NCBI GenBank assembly: GCA_009746045.1
Contig: RPFO01000104.1
Location: 2,341,948 to 2,405,947, forward strand
Direction of reading: 5' to 3'
DNA length: 64,000 nt
Source of the DNA: Mesostigma viride
Taxonomy: Eukaryota; Streptophyta; Mesostigmatophyceae; Mesostigmatales; Mesostigmataceae
Shown here: positions 1 to 12,031 of the stretch, piece by piece
How positions within the stretch are numbered: the stretch's first letter is position 1
How the letters are laid out: every line of letters starts with the position of its first letter
Notes under the pieces: model-generated
What the model was told of the DNA's origin: nothing
Seen by the model: only the letters and a program-made list of their open reading frames with translations
The model's database searches: none
Position numbers and translations under genes: made by a program

Positions 1-251
1 GAGGACAGGCGTCGACGACGAGGACCGAAAAGTACGGAGATCCGCCACATATATATAGCCTTGCCGAATGGTGATGGAGATACGGCTTCTTCGGTCCAAC
101 CACGCACGGAAGCCTGTAGGATCTCCAAATTCCGTCGACTTGCGCCCAACGGGAAAAGGCGAAAAGGACACCCGTCGATCACGAGGACCCCTGAAAATAA
201 GTAAGTTACGGCATACGGGCCACAGGATGCCCGATGGTCTTTACATGCAGG

Positions 252-312
252 GCTTGACGGCTTTCGCCCGTCAAGCCGACCGTCAGGGCTTGACGGCTTT
301 CGTCCGTCAAGC
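252..312. repeat. Two tandem hairpin units, 36-bp spacing
   Basis: Two copies of a perfect 9-bp inverted repeat (GCTTGACGG / CCGTCAAGC, 7-nt loop) lie at 252-276 and 288-312. They differ at one loop base. No coding role is visible; they could be part of a small dispersed repeat or a structured RNA. Confidence 0.7.
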
Positions 313-426
313 TGACCGTCACGCTAGTAGGCGACCTATTTTCGGTAAGCCGACAAGTGGCCAGTCGCGAAAGTTCGACAAACTACGCGCCAGTCATGCT
401 CGTTAACGTCAAAATGTCGCGAGAGC

Positions 427-1802
427 CACCACCACCACCACCACCACCACCACCACCACCACCACCACCACCACCACCACCACCACCACCACCACCACCA
501 CCACCACCACCACCACCACCACCACCACCACCACCACCACCACCACCACCACCACCACCACCACCACCACCACCACCACCACCACCACCACCACCACCAC
601 CACCACCACCACACCACCACCACCACCACCACCACCACCACCACCACCACCACCACCACCACCACCACCACCACCACCACCACCACCACCACCACCACCA
701 CCACCACCACCACCACCACCACCACCACCACCACCACCACCACCACCACCACCACCACCACCACCACCACCACCACCACCACCACCACCACCACCACCAC
801 CACCACCACCACCACCACCACCACCACCACCACCACCACCACCACCACCACCACCACCACCACCACCACCACCACCACCACCACCACCACCACCACCACC
901 ACCACCACCACCACCACCACCACCACCACCACCACCACCACCACCACCACCACCACCACCACCACCACCACCACCACCACCACCACCACCACCACCACCA
1001 CCACCACCACCACCACCACCACCACCACCACCACCACACCACCACCACCACCACCACCACCACCACCACCACCACCACCACCACCACCACCACCACCACC
1101 ACCACCACCACCACACCACCACCACCACCACCACCACCACCACCACACCACCACCACCACCACCACCACCACCACCACCACCACCACCACCACCACACCA
1201 CCACCACCACCACCACCACCACCACCACCACCACCACCACCACACCACCACCACCACCACCACCACCACCACCACCACCACCACCACCACACCACCACCA
1301 CCACCACCACCACCACCACCACCACCACCACCACCACCACCACCACCACCACCACCACCACCACCACCACCACCACCACCACCACCACCACCACCACCAC
1401 CACCACCACCACCACCACCACCACCACCACCACCACCACCACCACCACCACCACCACCACCACCACCACACCACCACCACCACCACCACCACCACCACCA
1501 CCACCACCACCACCACCACCACCACCACCACCACCACCACCACCACCACCACCACCACCACCACCACCACCACCACCACCACCACCACCACCACCACCAC
1601 CACCACCACCACCACCACCACCACCACCACCACCACCACCACCACCACCACCACCACCACCACCACCACCACCACCACCACCACCACCACCACCACCACC
1701 ACCACCACCACCACCACCACCACCACCACCACCACCACCACCACCACCACCACCACCACCACCACCACACCACCACCACCACCACCACCACCACCACCAC
1801 AC
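427..1802. repeat. (CCA)n microsatellite, about 1.37 kb
   Basis: An almost pure CCA/TGG trinucleotide array of roughly 450 units. About ten interruptions of the form CCACACC drop one base and shift the phase (for example near 611, 1036, 1111, 1144, 1469 and 1769). The long open frames across it (poly-Pro, His, Thr, Gly, Val, Trp) are artefacts of the repeat. The TGG strand is G-rich and could form stacked-G structures. Confidence 0.97.
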
Positions 1803-1848
1803 AACACGCCCCCCAACCAGACCCGTGCTCCCCCCCGCGCCGGCACTT

Positions 1849-1892
1849 GTTGTTGTTGTTGCTGCCCACGCCGCACATGGGCAGCAGAGATG
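1849..1892 (-). mobile_element. 44-bp insertion flanked by a 15-bp direct repeat
   Basis: The segment is bounded by CCCGCGCCGGCACTT at 1834-1848 and again at 1893-1907, which looks like a 15-bp target-site duplication. Read on the minus strand it carries the phrase CTCTGCTGCCCATGTGCGGC and ends in an (AAC)n tail. An inverted repeat (TGCTGCCCA at 1860-1868, TGGGCAGCA at 1878-1886) gives a hairpin. The same phrase recurs at 2014-2570. It behaves like a tiny retroposed sequence with a microsatellite tail; this is inference from one clean duplication. Confidence 0.6.
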
Positions 1893-2013
1893 CCCGCGCC
1901 GGCACTTTGTAGGGTCAGCCGGCGTGCGGATCCGCGACGGACACTTCAAAGTCCTGCCGGATCCGTGTGGATCCGCGCCTGAAATCCGGCGGATCCGGCT
2001 GTAAGCGAAGCGC

Positions 2014-2570
2014 TGGCCCTCGGCCGTTTCCAAATCTCTGCTGCGGTGCTGCCCATGTGCAGCGTAGGATCTAACTGACTGACGGGCTGACACTTCCCAG
2101 TCAGTCAGTCAGTCAGTCAGTCAGTGAGTCAATCAGCAAATTGTCTCCGCCGGTCATTTTCCGGCCCCGGGCCACTAATATAGACTCTCTGCTGCCCATG
2201 TGCGGCGTGGGAAACAACTGAACTGAACCGAACTGCACATGTGCGGCGTGGGATACAACTAACTAACTAACCTACTAACTAATTAATGCCGGTCATAACC
2301 AAACCCTGGACAGTAATTTCAAGTCACGTCACAGTTCACTAGTACCGTCTGATAGACTTAACATTACTATCCGGCCCTCGGCCACAATAGAATCTCTTCT
2401 GCCACCGTACATGTCCCCGCTGAGTATCTTTTTTTCTTGTACGTTTGTGATGGTATGCTGTTCAGTGACTTGGCCCTCGGCCGTTTCCAAATCTCTGCTG
2501 CCCATGTTCAGGCCTATGTGCGCCGTTGAGTTGAGGCCTATGTGCGCCGTGGGAATCAACAACAACGACA
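2014..2570 (+). repeat. Cluster of a short dispersed motif with microsatellite tails
   Basis: Variants of one motif (GGCCCTCGGCC, then TCTCTGCTGCCCATGTG, then CGGCGTGGGA) occur near 2014, 2161, 2236, 2372 and 2470. Most run into a short AAC, AACT or CTGA repeat. The cluster includes a (CAGT)n tract at about 2097-2135. These are plus-strand relatives of the 1849-1892 insertion. Confidence 0.65.
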
Positions 2571-2599
2571 ACAGCTCGAGGATCTCACGACTCACGTGG

Positions 2600-3840
2600 T
2601 GATCTCGTCTTCTCGAGGAGCTTCACGCATGACGGCTATTTCGTGAATTCGGAAGCGTCACGGAGTTTCGAGCCAGTGCGTTAAGTTAATTTTTTTTTTT
2701 TTTGAGACTATATCGATCATGCCGTGGCTGGTCCAGCACTGAATCGCGGAAGCAACTATCGAGCGGCGCTCGGTTGATGACTTGGGCGTTCATGAGCCCA
2801 CGTGCACTTTGCCGCGTGTTGCAATCGCATTGGGAAGACAGTTTGATCTGACCGGACACTCAGCAGCCGTATCGTGCGAGACATGCGAGAAGTTGTCAGC
2901 ACAAACGCCTCGCAACGTCAACGCCTCGGATTGTAGCAACCCTCTCTCCTCGTGGCACGCAGGCAATTGAGAAAGATTTCGCAGGGGGTAAATGGTAATA
3001 ATAATTGAGTCCGCGGGGCAACGAGCAAGCTACGGAAACGCAAGAAGATCCACGTTTGCATTTTTATCCAGAGCGTAAAAAAACCACTAGCATTGCGTCC
3101 TTCGTGCGTAGTTGTACCAGTGACCCACGATTATTGTTGTATGAATCTATTGCGATGGCAAGCATCGCCACCCTTAGAGCGGGCCAGCTTGACCGAATTT
3201 TAGCCCAGTCGTCCTTCCAGCAGGGCAATTCGGGGTTAACCATTTCTACCTCGAAACCCACATTTGACATGATCCAAACAATTGGCAGGAATAGCCAATC
3301 CAGGAGTGGAAAACCGCTGTCGGTGCCGACCTCACCTACGCGGGGGGCGGTCCCCGGGTCGTCCCCTATGGCAAGGTTCCCCTCGCCTGCAGCTTCAATG
3401 CACACGCTGCCGGTCGACGCCGCGCCTGGGAGGGACACCGGGGTACGTTCACATCAACTCATGTTGCAGGTGGGAGTGCCGCGTTTGGTAGTTGGCGTAA
3501 CGCGATATCGCTTACTATCATATTGCCTGTACAAATGCTGCAAATCGTTCTCATCATTCTCGTTGTTACAGGCTAAGCTATACTACCATACTACTATACT
3601 ACTCGTTGTACAATACTACTCTGCCCATTCACTCGCACCGTCAAGTGCCTTCCGTAGCGCAGCATACTCGTAATGTGTGTAAGAGGGTTGCCTTGCGAGG
3701 CCGTAGGATCCCATCAGAAGATTGCATGCAATTAATGAAAGAGATAATTTATCAACCTGGTAGCTACTTAATGATCGGCCAATTGTCCTAGCCAATCGCT
3801 TTTGCCTCGCATCCACAACATTGTTCCCGCCGTCCCTATT
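2600..3840. other. No recognisable gene
   Basis: I see no protein family, RNA gene or clear repeat here. An open frame at 3005-3673 has no recognisable domain and no supporting splice or promoter context, so it is not called as a gene. Confidence 0.5.
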
Positions 3841-4095
3841 ACCAACCGACCAACCAGCCAACCAACCAGCCAACCAACCGACCGAGCAACCGATCGACCG
3901 ACCGACCGACCGACCGACCGACCGACCGACCGACCAACCGACGGACCGACCGACCGACCGACCGACCGACCGACCGACCGACCGACCGACCGACCGACCG
4001 ACCGACCGACCGACCGACCGACCGACCGACCGACCGACCGACTGACCGACCGACCCACCGACCCACCGACCCACCGACCCACCAACCGACCTACC
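3841..4095. repeat. (ACCG)n tetranucleotide microsatellite
   Basis: A tetranucleotide array (ACCG/CGGT) with degenerate edges (ACCAACCAGCC at the left, ACCCACCG at the right). The Arg-Pro-Thr-Asp and Gly-Arg-Ser-Val repeat frames it opens on the two strands are by-products of the repeat. Confidence 0.95.
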
Positions 4096-4153
4096 GGCCG
4101 ACTCCCTGTAATCCTCATTGAGTTTCCCCTTTCTAATGCGAACTCCCACGTGG

Positions 4154-4500
4154 CACTGATTACCCACAGTAGTGTTCCCTACAATGACACTCCCTAGAAT
4201 AGCTCAACATCCCTACAAATGTCCCTACCATAATCACCCTACATTAATGTTCCCTACCACAACATGCCTTACAATAAAGCCCCTACAGTAACATTCCCTA
4301 CCATAACAGCGTTAGATGCTCCCTAAAACACTGTTCTCTTGGGTAACATCAACGTTCCCTCAGCGGCTTCGCAAGGCAACCCCTTGTTGGATTAGGAAAA
4401 TGTTGCTCCAGTAAAATAGCCCCCACCGCACTGCTCCCTCCAGTACAGTAACCCCTACCACAATGTTCCCTACAACCGCACAACCTACGATGGAACATCC
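4154..4500. repeat. Degenerate CCCTAC-punctuated minisatellite
   Basis: Units of about 14-18 bp built around TTCCCTAC plus an A/T-rich spacer recur more than a dozen times with much drift. It is not a telomere repeat, because the spacing and the bases between CCCTA blocks vary. Confidence 0.6.
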
Positions 4501-4753
4501 TCAACAAACCCCTCCTCAACCTCCCCCCCCCCCTGCCGTCATGTGCCTGCCTGCCACACTTCATTTTTCGTTCCCACGCCGTGTCCGACCACACCCTTTC
4601 ATATCATCATGCTCCCTACACCTCCCACCTCCCCCTCTATCATCCCCGCCCTTAATCCCCACCCTTAATTAATTTATTTATTAATTGATTGATCATGCCC
4701 ACCCTTAATCCCCACCCTTAATCAATTTATCAATTGACCATCCCCACCCACAG

Positions 4754-7126
4754 AAAGGCGGCCCCGTCTTCCTGCGCCAGGCGGGCACTGCCAACACCCT
4801 GGCTCCCTGGCTCGAGGCCGGCGCGCCGCAAGGTGGCGCCGCCACGTCGTCCGACCTAAACTCCTTCCGCTCCCCCCTGGGCGAGACGCGGCGCGCCCAC
4901 GCCTTGGAGGAGCAGTCGGCCCCTCATGATGCCCTCATGCCCCCCGCCATGGCACATGGACATGCCGCAATGGCCTCATCCTCCGCCTGCGGCGCCAGCA
5001 TGGCAGGTCCCTCCTTGTGCAATGCCACGGCGGGGCCATCATCCTCGTCGTCATGCGGTGCCCCTGGTGCCCACCTGGCATCAACGGGGGCCTGCGCTAC
5101 TAATACGGCAACGGGCGGTGCGGGCTCCGCCGGGGGGGTCGCCGCGTGTGCAAGCTCAAGGATGGACATGGGGCGCGGCCGGCGCATGTCCCAGGGCCAG
5201 GTGGCGCTTGAGCAGCGGTGGCTGGACGGGTCCCTGTGCCTCCCTGGCATGATCGACTGGCGCGGCGGCGGGGGCTCCGCCGTCGGCGTGAATGCCGCGC
5301 CGTCGGGCGGAAAGGACCGGGTCTCATTCTCCAGCTGCAGTGGCGGGTCGACGGTGTCTGCGCGGTCATCGACGAGCGCGTGGGTGCCCCCCTCGCTGAA
5401 TGCCTCCACGCGCACACTGGGGAGCACGGGGGGGGGGGATCCTCCCCTCCTCCCGGGTGCCATGGGCTCCTCTCGGGGGTTGCATATCGACCCCGCGAAC
5501 ATCGGAGGGTTGTCGTGTAGGGTCCTGGGCGGTGGTGGGGCCAGTGGCGGCGGTGGGTGCGGGAGTGGCAGCGATGGCACCCCAGGGAGCGCCAGCATGT
5601 GCCGTCAGACGAGCACGGTGTTCGGCGAGTGCGCGCAGGAGTCCAGCCACATTATGCCGCGTGGCCGGGGCGCCTCGGTGGACGTCATGGCGAGTCGGAT
5701 GGGGGGTGGGGGGGGCCGGGGGGCCTATCGGGGGAACAGTGGGTCAGAGTCGACGTTGGAGCGATGGCTGGCCGTGGCGGCCGCGCACGCGCCGCTGCCG
5801 CCAAGTCTAAGGACAACGATCCGCGAAGGTAGGTCGGTGATGGGACATCAGATGGGGGGATTGTGACGGTTGAGAGAAGGGGGGTGCTGGGTCACATCGG
5901 TTCGGGCCATGATCAGGGTTGAAAGAAGGTTGGGTTCTAGATTGTTTGTTAGGGGGATGTTGAGTGTCGAGACAAGGTAGGGTGCTATGACGTTTTTACG
6001 GGGGTGTGGAGTGTTGAGAGCTGGTGGTTGCTGGAACGTTTGTTAGGGGAATTGTGAGTGTTGAGAGAAGGTAGGGTGCTTTAACCTGGGAATGATGATG
6101 ATGGGTGCTTGACATGCTTTAGACAAGTTTGAGGACAAGGTAGCAAGAATGTGGGTGATGGACCATTGCATAGGGGTATTTGTCAGCGTCTGGGGGGGGG
6201 GTTATGAAACACCCTATTCCTATTTGTACTGTCGCACTCAATGGGCATCGTGACCCCCCATCCCACCCCTCTTAACTGGACTGCGCGTCCCCTGTCCCCC
6301 ATCCCTTCCTGCAGGCGGGCGCAACGCGAGCAGCAGCGGCGCCGTCTCCGCCGCTTCGACCCCCGAGACGAGCTCCCCCCCGGCGCCAGCTGGTGGCGGC
6401 CCCCCGACTCAGGCGGGGGCCGCGTACGCCCACCGCGTGATCTTCCTCGCGTCCGGCTTCGAGATGGCGACGGCGACGCCGACCACCCAGGCGGCCAGCA
6501 GCGCGTGCGTGACGGAGGGGAGCGAGAGTGTGGGCAGGGGGCCTGGGTCAACCACGTCTGCGGACGACGGCCCTATGAGCCGCGGGCGGGACTTTGGTGA
6601 CGTCGAGCTCAGCGAAGATCTTCCCTCTGGTGATGGTGGGTTGAATGAGCTTCAGCCCGGTGGCGAATCGGCGGCCGTTTTGTCTCCTGGGAGTGAGCTC
6701 GTGCCTGATGGCGGTGGGTTGGATGAGCTCGTGTCCAGGAACGCGGGGGGTGACGGTGCGGTTGACGCGGTGGCAGCTGGTGGCAGCGGCTCTCAGGAGC
6801 ACGAGGTGGGCTTTGCGCAAGGGCCATCCTTGCAAGGCAGCGGTGGCGGAAACAGCGGTAGTGTGGCGCATTGTGATGGCACGCCGGGCCGCCAGAGCGA
6901 CCGCTCCGAGTGCGGGCATCAGAGTGACCACGGCGGGGGGGTTAGTGACCCCGCGGGCCATGGCGAGGGCGCCAGCTGCGGCGTGGGTGGCGGGGAATGC
7001 TTGAGTTGTTACTCGTGGGCGGCGAGGGCGAGGGCGATGGAGGAGCGCGTGTGCGAGCTGCAGCTGCGGCTGTGTGCCATGTCGAGGGAGAATGAGCGGC
7101 TGCGGGCGATTGTGCACGACACGTGA
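4754..7126 (+). CDS. Spliced low-complexity gene with C-terminal coiled coil (5' end unresolved)
   Basis: Function unknown. Exon A (4754-5828) opens after a pyrimidine-rich acceptor ending CCCACCCACAG and closes at a GTAGGT donor (5829-5834). The intron ends in TTCCTGCAG at 6306-6314. Exon B (6315-7126) continues in the same frame (phase 1 on both sides) to a TGA at 7124-7126. The roughly 629 residues are rich in Gly, Ser, Ala and Pro. Only the last 30 or so look structured: a heptad-like helix (AMEERVCELQLRLCAMSREN, then ERLRAIV) that could dimerise. The exons are strongly GC-rich; the upstream sequence is AT-rich with TTAATTAA, as expected of an intron, so earlier exons and the start codon probably lie to the left. 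No transposon signature is present, making this the best host-gene candidate in the window. Confidence 0.6.
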
Positions 7127-9070
7127 GCGTGCTGACTCAGCCCACAGCGAAAGAGTCAAGTAACATCCATCCGGTGGCCGCCTGCGTCTGAGAGAGTCGG
7201 GCTGGAAGTGGCGAATTCAACCCCAGGGGTCAGTCTCGCGAAGCCGGGGGGAGGGCTCGGTGTACGCATGGCTGCTTTTCGCCTCAATCTAAACAAAAAT
7301 GAAATGAGAGGAGACCGGCGGGGTCGCGCTTACCTGACTGGGCGGGTTTTGGAGGCTCAGCCGTGTCGGGTGGCAGAGCGAGAAAATGAAAGGGCGACTA
7401 TTTAGCAACATGGGAATGCGGCACTGCTTGCTGATCAACGACGTTGCAGGAAGGCCGCCTTTTGTACACATGTTGACAATCCGACCTGCCTGTGGCGGCC
7501 TTTACTATGTTAATTAGAACTTTTTTTTCAGCTTGGCAAAGTGGGCTGCTAAGTGGGTCCTACTCGACCGCCAAGCTGACCTTGTTTGCCGGAAGCTGAT
7601 GGAGTGCGGTGTGGCGCCCGAGAGAAGAGTTGTACAGACATCTTCTGAGGTCCAGGTCGCTTTTTGCTGAGGCCTCTGGTTTTCATGCAAGCAGATTGCG
7701 TGGAGAAGGTCTTGACGGGGAAAATGGGAGCCGGCCTTCCATGTGTTTACTGAGGTAGCACCGGATCTATGGTGCTACCTACTGGGTCATGAATCTGCCA
7801 GTCTGCAGAAATGTTTTGCACGGCGCTTGTGGCACCTGCATGGATCAGCCTTTTTATTGGTGAGCTCCTGTGCTATCATGCGATGCATGGAGCAGGGAGG
7901 TTTCTGGCACAGTGCGCAAGGGTGCACGGGACAATCACGCAACCAGATGTGAATGCCAACCTGTTCAGTGTACTAATATATTGTACCTACCATGATCTCT
8001 CTTGTACCTACTGTTATCTCGTACCTTGTATGCCTGGCACATTGTATATAAACCTGGGCTAGGCAGGGCGGGGTTAGTTATTGATCAATTTTTCGCAGAC
8101 ACGGGACTCGCAGAGCATTCTTAGTGCTTTCAAGACCTGTGCGTTGCACAGTGAGAGGGGGGGCAGAGGCATGCGCCCATCTCGTTCATGCCCGAGGGCA
8201 AGGCGCAACTGCAATCAACACGACTCAGTAGGAGACTCTGGCATCTGCTGCATGTGCATGGGTGCATTGAGACCGTGTGTACTGGCAGGTACATTGACAG
8301 GGCGGCCGGGGCTGATTTATGATTCTTAGTTGGTGGCATGCAATGCACATGTATGAATTAAACTTGGCATGCCAGGGCATGTGCCAATTATCCTGCCTGG
8401 TAATTATGGGACTGCACGAGAAGCTGACTAATTAATGAATTCCTGCCTGGGTTTTGTATCTCATCGAGGATTGGTGGGCAAATGTTTGTGCATGTTGTTT
8501 TGCTTTCTAGATAGTAGTATTGTGATTGGATATCGCGAATTCGCAATTCATGCATGCAGCGCTTCTGTGTTCTCTCTGGTGCAGTTTAGACCACAGGCAG
8601 CCATACTGCATCCCAATTAGGCATGCAGCTGTGCGAGGACACACTGCGACAAATGTTGGCTGAACGACATGGTTGACGGCGGAGCTCAGAACTGATGCGT
8701 TTGAGCCCCAAATTCACATTTTACCCCGACTAGGATGTGCCGAACTCTCAAACTCTCAAATTCTCAAAATTCTCACTTCATTCACGCCGGCGGACTACCT
8801 GCGGACTGCTTGACGCGGAGTCGCCGGGCTTCAAGTTCTGTAACTTACCAAACTCGCCGCGAGACGCCGCCGCGCTTTTATGTACTTATTTTGGTACATG
8901 GCTTGCGTTGGGTTCATCGACGAGCATCGACGGTGCCATCCGACGGCGGAAAATAAGTTCGCCACAGCACAGCGCGACGCAATGGCTCTTTTCCATGTAC
9001 AACGTGAGATGCAAAGTCCGCAACGCTGACCGAAATTCCGTCCAACACCATCGTACAGTACTACCAGTCA

Positions 9071-9250
9071 ACCTCAGCCCCCGCCCTCTGAGAATTTGAG
9101 AATTGATTCCGAGTAGCCGTAACTAAAGCATGCCTCTAATTGGTACGTACCCCCCGTTGTAACACCGTCCCCCCCCCCCCTAATAGAGTCATGCCTCTTA
9201 TTTCATTTGAAGGTACCTCAGCCCCCGCCCTCTGAGAATTTGAGAATTGA
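9071..9250. repeat. 36-bp direct repeat pair
   Basis: The same 36-bp stretch (starting ACCTCAGCCCCCGCCC, ending TTTGAGAATTGA) occurs at 9071-9106 and 9215-9250. A related TCTCAAATTCTC series in the opposite sense lies near 8745-8775. Confidence 0.75.
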
Positions 9251-9603
9251 GAACTCTGGAGCCAATTTTACCCCGACTCAGTCAGATCACTTGCATCGGA
9301 TGCGTCTCAGGTCCCACCGGCCACCTCGGTCGGAAAAAGGAGCATTGCGGCCCCCAGCCCAACCCACTTGAACCCTTGCTCTCGCTCAGCCGCCGGCCAG
9401 ATTACCCACTCACTCATCGCCAAGCTAGTGCCCCGCCCGAGCCCAAGAAACCTTGCCACGAGCCCAAACGGATTCGTTGGTACCCCGGCCAGGATACCTA
9501 TTCAACGATTGGCAATGCCTTTCCAAGCTAGAGAGAATGAGGAATATCATCCAATACGTACTTATCACTGGAGCGCAAGATTGTTTTTGCCCTCGGGGAA
9601 TTG

Positions 9604-9690
9604 ATTAATTAATTAATTAAACTCGTGCTCCCGTTGGGGAGTCACGGAGCACCGGAGTCACTTTTAATCCCTGTATGTGCACAACATGAA
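9604..9690. repeat. TTAATTAA tract followed by a GC hairpin (copy 1)
   Basis: A (TTAA/AATT) tract at 9604-9620 is followed by CTCCCGTTGGGGAG, a 5-bp-stem hairpin enclosed by GTGCTC...GAGCAC, then CTTTTAATCCCTGTATG. The same order appears at 46421-46530 and, more diverged, at 12032-12080, so it is a dispersed element of unknown class. Confidence 0.55.
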
Positions 9691-10014
9691 GAAAGGGCAG
9701 TGACCCCCTTTCTCCTTCATGCCAGAGGCATGCCACAGCTGCAATCGGACACGATAGACGATCTGGCAAGCTCTGTGGGTGCAATTAGACGCATCTGAGC
9801 ATATCATAACAAGGAGCGTGGGCAAGTAAGCTGATCATAGCCAGGACGTAGCATAGCTGTACACGAGCCACGAGCCACGAGGTAGCCATGGCTGACGGCG
9901 GCGCTCATAACTTTCACGTTTGAGCACCGAATTTAGCCGTGAATATCACTATCGATGCGTCTTTCTACGACGCACATGCTGCTATAATTTTCCCAAGCTA
10001 TTACGCAATATACG

Positions 10015-10727
10015 ATGAGCAAACGCCTCTCGACGAATCGCAGTTTGGAAACTGCGATGAGCCAAGCAAATGCGCCTGCAGCTCCGGCTGCAGCTTCGCC
10101 TCCCGGCCTCGCAGGCCACGGTGACCCTAGCCAAGCGTTAGTGGTTCACTCCTCCGCGGCCTCGCCATCGGCATCACCAGAACCTAAACGCAGCCGCTCA
10201 TCCTTTCCACGCGAACCGCGTTTCAAGCTAAAAACCTTCAATGTCGACGATTACGACTGGTACAACATTGCCCCGTGCACTGCTCTGGAGTGCATTTTCT
10301 TCGGGGATTACGCCTCGCTCCTTGAGCTGTGCCTCCACCTTCACAGCATCAATCGCCTTCTCGAGCCAAATGGCCGCAGGCTTCAATGCCGAGATCTGCT
10401 GCTGACGGGCCTCCACTACAACCGGCCTGACCTTCAGCACCTGATTCTCTGCTCACTCCTCCAGAAGTCTGACGGCGAGATCTGGTCCCCCACCATCTCC
10501 GCAGCCACATTCCGTTCCATCCTCACGGAAGCCTTTCAGCAGCACGTGACCCCCCTTGCTGCCGACGTAGCCGCAATCGGTGGCACGCTGACTGCTGAAC
10601 TTCCTCACATTTCCACCGCCGTCGCCTCGACCTCCACTGCCACCTCCACCTCCACCGCCGACATCAAAGCCCAGCTCCTCGACATTGACCAGCGCCTTAA
10701 TTCATCCTCGACATTGACCAGCGCATG
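10015..10727 (+). CDS. Unknown protein, possible N-terminal part of LINE A ORF1
   Basis: An ATG-initiated frame with an Ala/Pro/Ser-rich N-terminus, a basic patch near residue 60 (PKRSRSS), a globular stretch (residues about 70-175) and a Thr/Ser-rich linker ending in a helical ADIKAQLLDIDQRLN. It then runs into GCATGCATGC repeats and no longer looks coding. Coding resumes at about 14339 with a segment (TDNAIAIEVLQNTAGL) that could follow naturally, so this may be the first half of an L1-like ORF1 split by the 10728-14338 DNA. A 19-bp phrase (CCTCGACATTGACCAGCGC) is duplicated at about 10677 and 10708. I do not recognise the domain. Confidence 0.4.
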
Positions 10728-10982
10728 CATGCATGCATGCCGCCATGCATGCAGTGCCAAAAAACACCCATCTTACATACTCCTCCTAGCTGCACTAATA
10801 TTCGGATGATGGTCAAACTTGGTGGCTGGCTTCTCCATGGTACCCAGATTTACTGTGCCAAGTCACACCTTGGTTGGCCACTTGGTGCTCACAGAATGGT
10901 GACGTCCAAAAGCATAAAAAACGCCAAAATTGCCAGTTTTATTCATAATTAATTCCACAAACAGCACAATTAATGTCGTTTT

Positions 10983-11335
10983 GACCTGGAAATGGGCAGA
11001 CACATTAAATATAACATATGCAGCTCAAGTACCAAGTTGCACCCGAAATAGAGATGGGATGGCCAGAAATTATGCTGTCAACCGTCACAAATACGGTCAT
11101 TTGGAGCATTTTATGGATCATCAAATGCACCCAACAGTGCAAATGAGCTCAGATTAACCTGGAAGTAAGCAAACACTTTACTTGCAACATCTGCAGGCTG
11201 GCTGCAAAGTTGCACCTTGATTGAACACCAACTAGTTACATGATTCTGCTGTCACGCGTCACTCTCTCGCAAAATTTGGATATATAATGCACCACAGGTA
11301 GCGCAAATGAGTTCAGACAGAGCTGAAACTTTTAA
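10983..11335. repeat. Degenerate tandem repeat, about 176-bp period
   Basis: Two adjacent units each begin ACCTGGAA.T..GCA.ACA and pass through GCAGGCTG/GCAGCTCA, AAGTTGCACC and TGCTGTCA, ending in GCAAATGAG(C/T)TCAGA. The period and the phrase CAAATGAGCTCA resemble the 173-bp arrays at 44886-45998, but overall similarity is low. Confidence 0.4.
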
Positions 11336-12031
11336 TGCAATTTAAATAGAGCATGCTGAACATGATTGCCAAGTATTAACTCAGTCAAACCAAAGATGAC
11401 GATGTGTCACAGTGACACGTGACAGCAGCCAACATCATATAATATTTCCTTACAAGTTCATACCCCATAACAGTACGAGCTGAGGTAAGGTTGAACTCCA
11501 ACTTGGTTATCTCCACCCATACATGTGGCATGCACTTCATCATGGAAATACATGAACAGTTGTCTCTTTGATACATCAATAGTATTAACTACCAACATTC
11601 CAATGGTGGGGCGTGTTGAGAGAGAGCAACTAGTTGGCAAGTCAAATAGTGGTTCGAAGCAAACATGGCTGCACACTACATTTGCTTGCAGTTGCTATCT
11701 AACATCTCTAGCACATTAACTAGCCAGCTAGCTCGCATGCCAAACAATCTTCTAAAGGTGCATGGGCATTTTTTTATGTGTTGTTCATCGTGCACCCTGG
11801 ACTACCAATCCTAGTGAAGCATGGGCTATGCACGGCAGATGGAGGATGTGGCCATGGGCATGCCATGAGCTGATGCCAGCGAAGGTGCTGGCAGCAGGCA
11901 GGTCAGGCAGCAGTAGTGGGATCTAGTGATGCAGAAGAGAGTGGCACATGTGGTAGAAAGTAATGCAGATGGCAGTAGTATGGCAAGTGGCACGAGGCAG
12001 CGATCATGAAGGCTATCGGTTATGCAGATAG

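Larger units (their letters stand above)
8130..9945. repeat. Two diverged copies of a dispersed repeat
   Basis: Sequence at about 8130-8320 and 8650-8700 reappears, diverged and shortened, at about 9690-9850 and 9885-9935. Shared phrases include CTCGTTCATGCC / CTCCTTCATGCC, CAACTGCAATC / CAGCTGCAATC and TTGACGGCGGAGCTCA / CTGACGGCGGCGCTCA. The order is conserved, so these are two copies of one element, type unknown. Confidence 0.5.
7127..10014. other. No recognisable gene; diverged repeats
   Basis: Short open frames here have no recognisable product. Repeats seen inside are listed separately. A homopolymer C run lies near 9168-9180. Confidence 0.5.

Noticed and set aside
336..2093. Long frames of poly-Pro, His, Thr, Gly, Val and Trp
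   Set aside because: They are readings of the (CCA)n repeat on both strands; each base interruption changes the amino acid.
3005..3673. 222-residue frame as a host gene
   Set aside because: No domain, low compositional support, an overlapping minus-strand frame and no splice signals tied to it.
3616..4197. Frames with GRSV or RPTD repeats as possible repeat proteins
   Set aside because: Both strands are open because of the (ACCG)n microsatellite; no start, splice or domain evidence.
4154..4500. Interstitial telomere (CCCTAAA)n
   Set aside because: Only one CCCTAAA occurs; spacing and the bases between CCCTA blocks vary.
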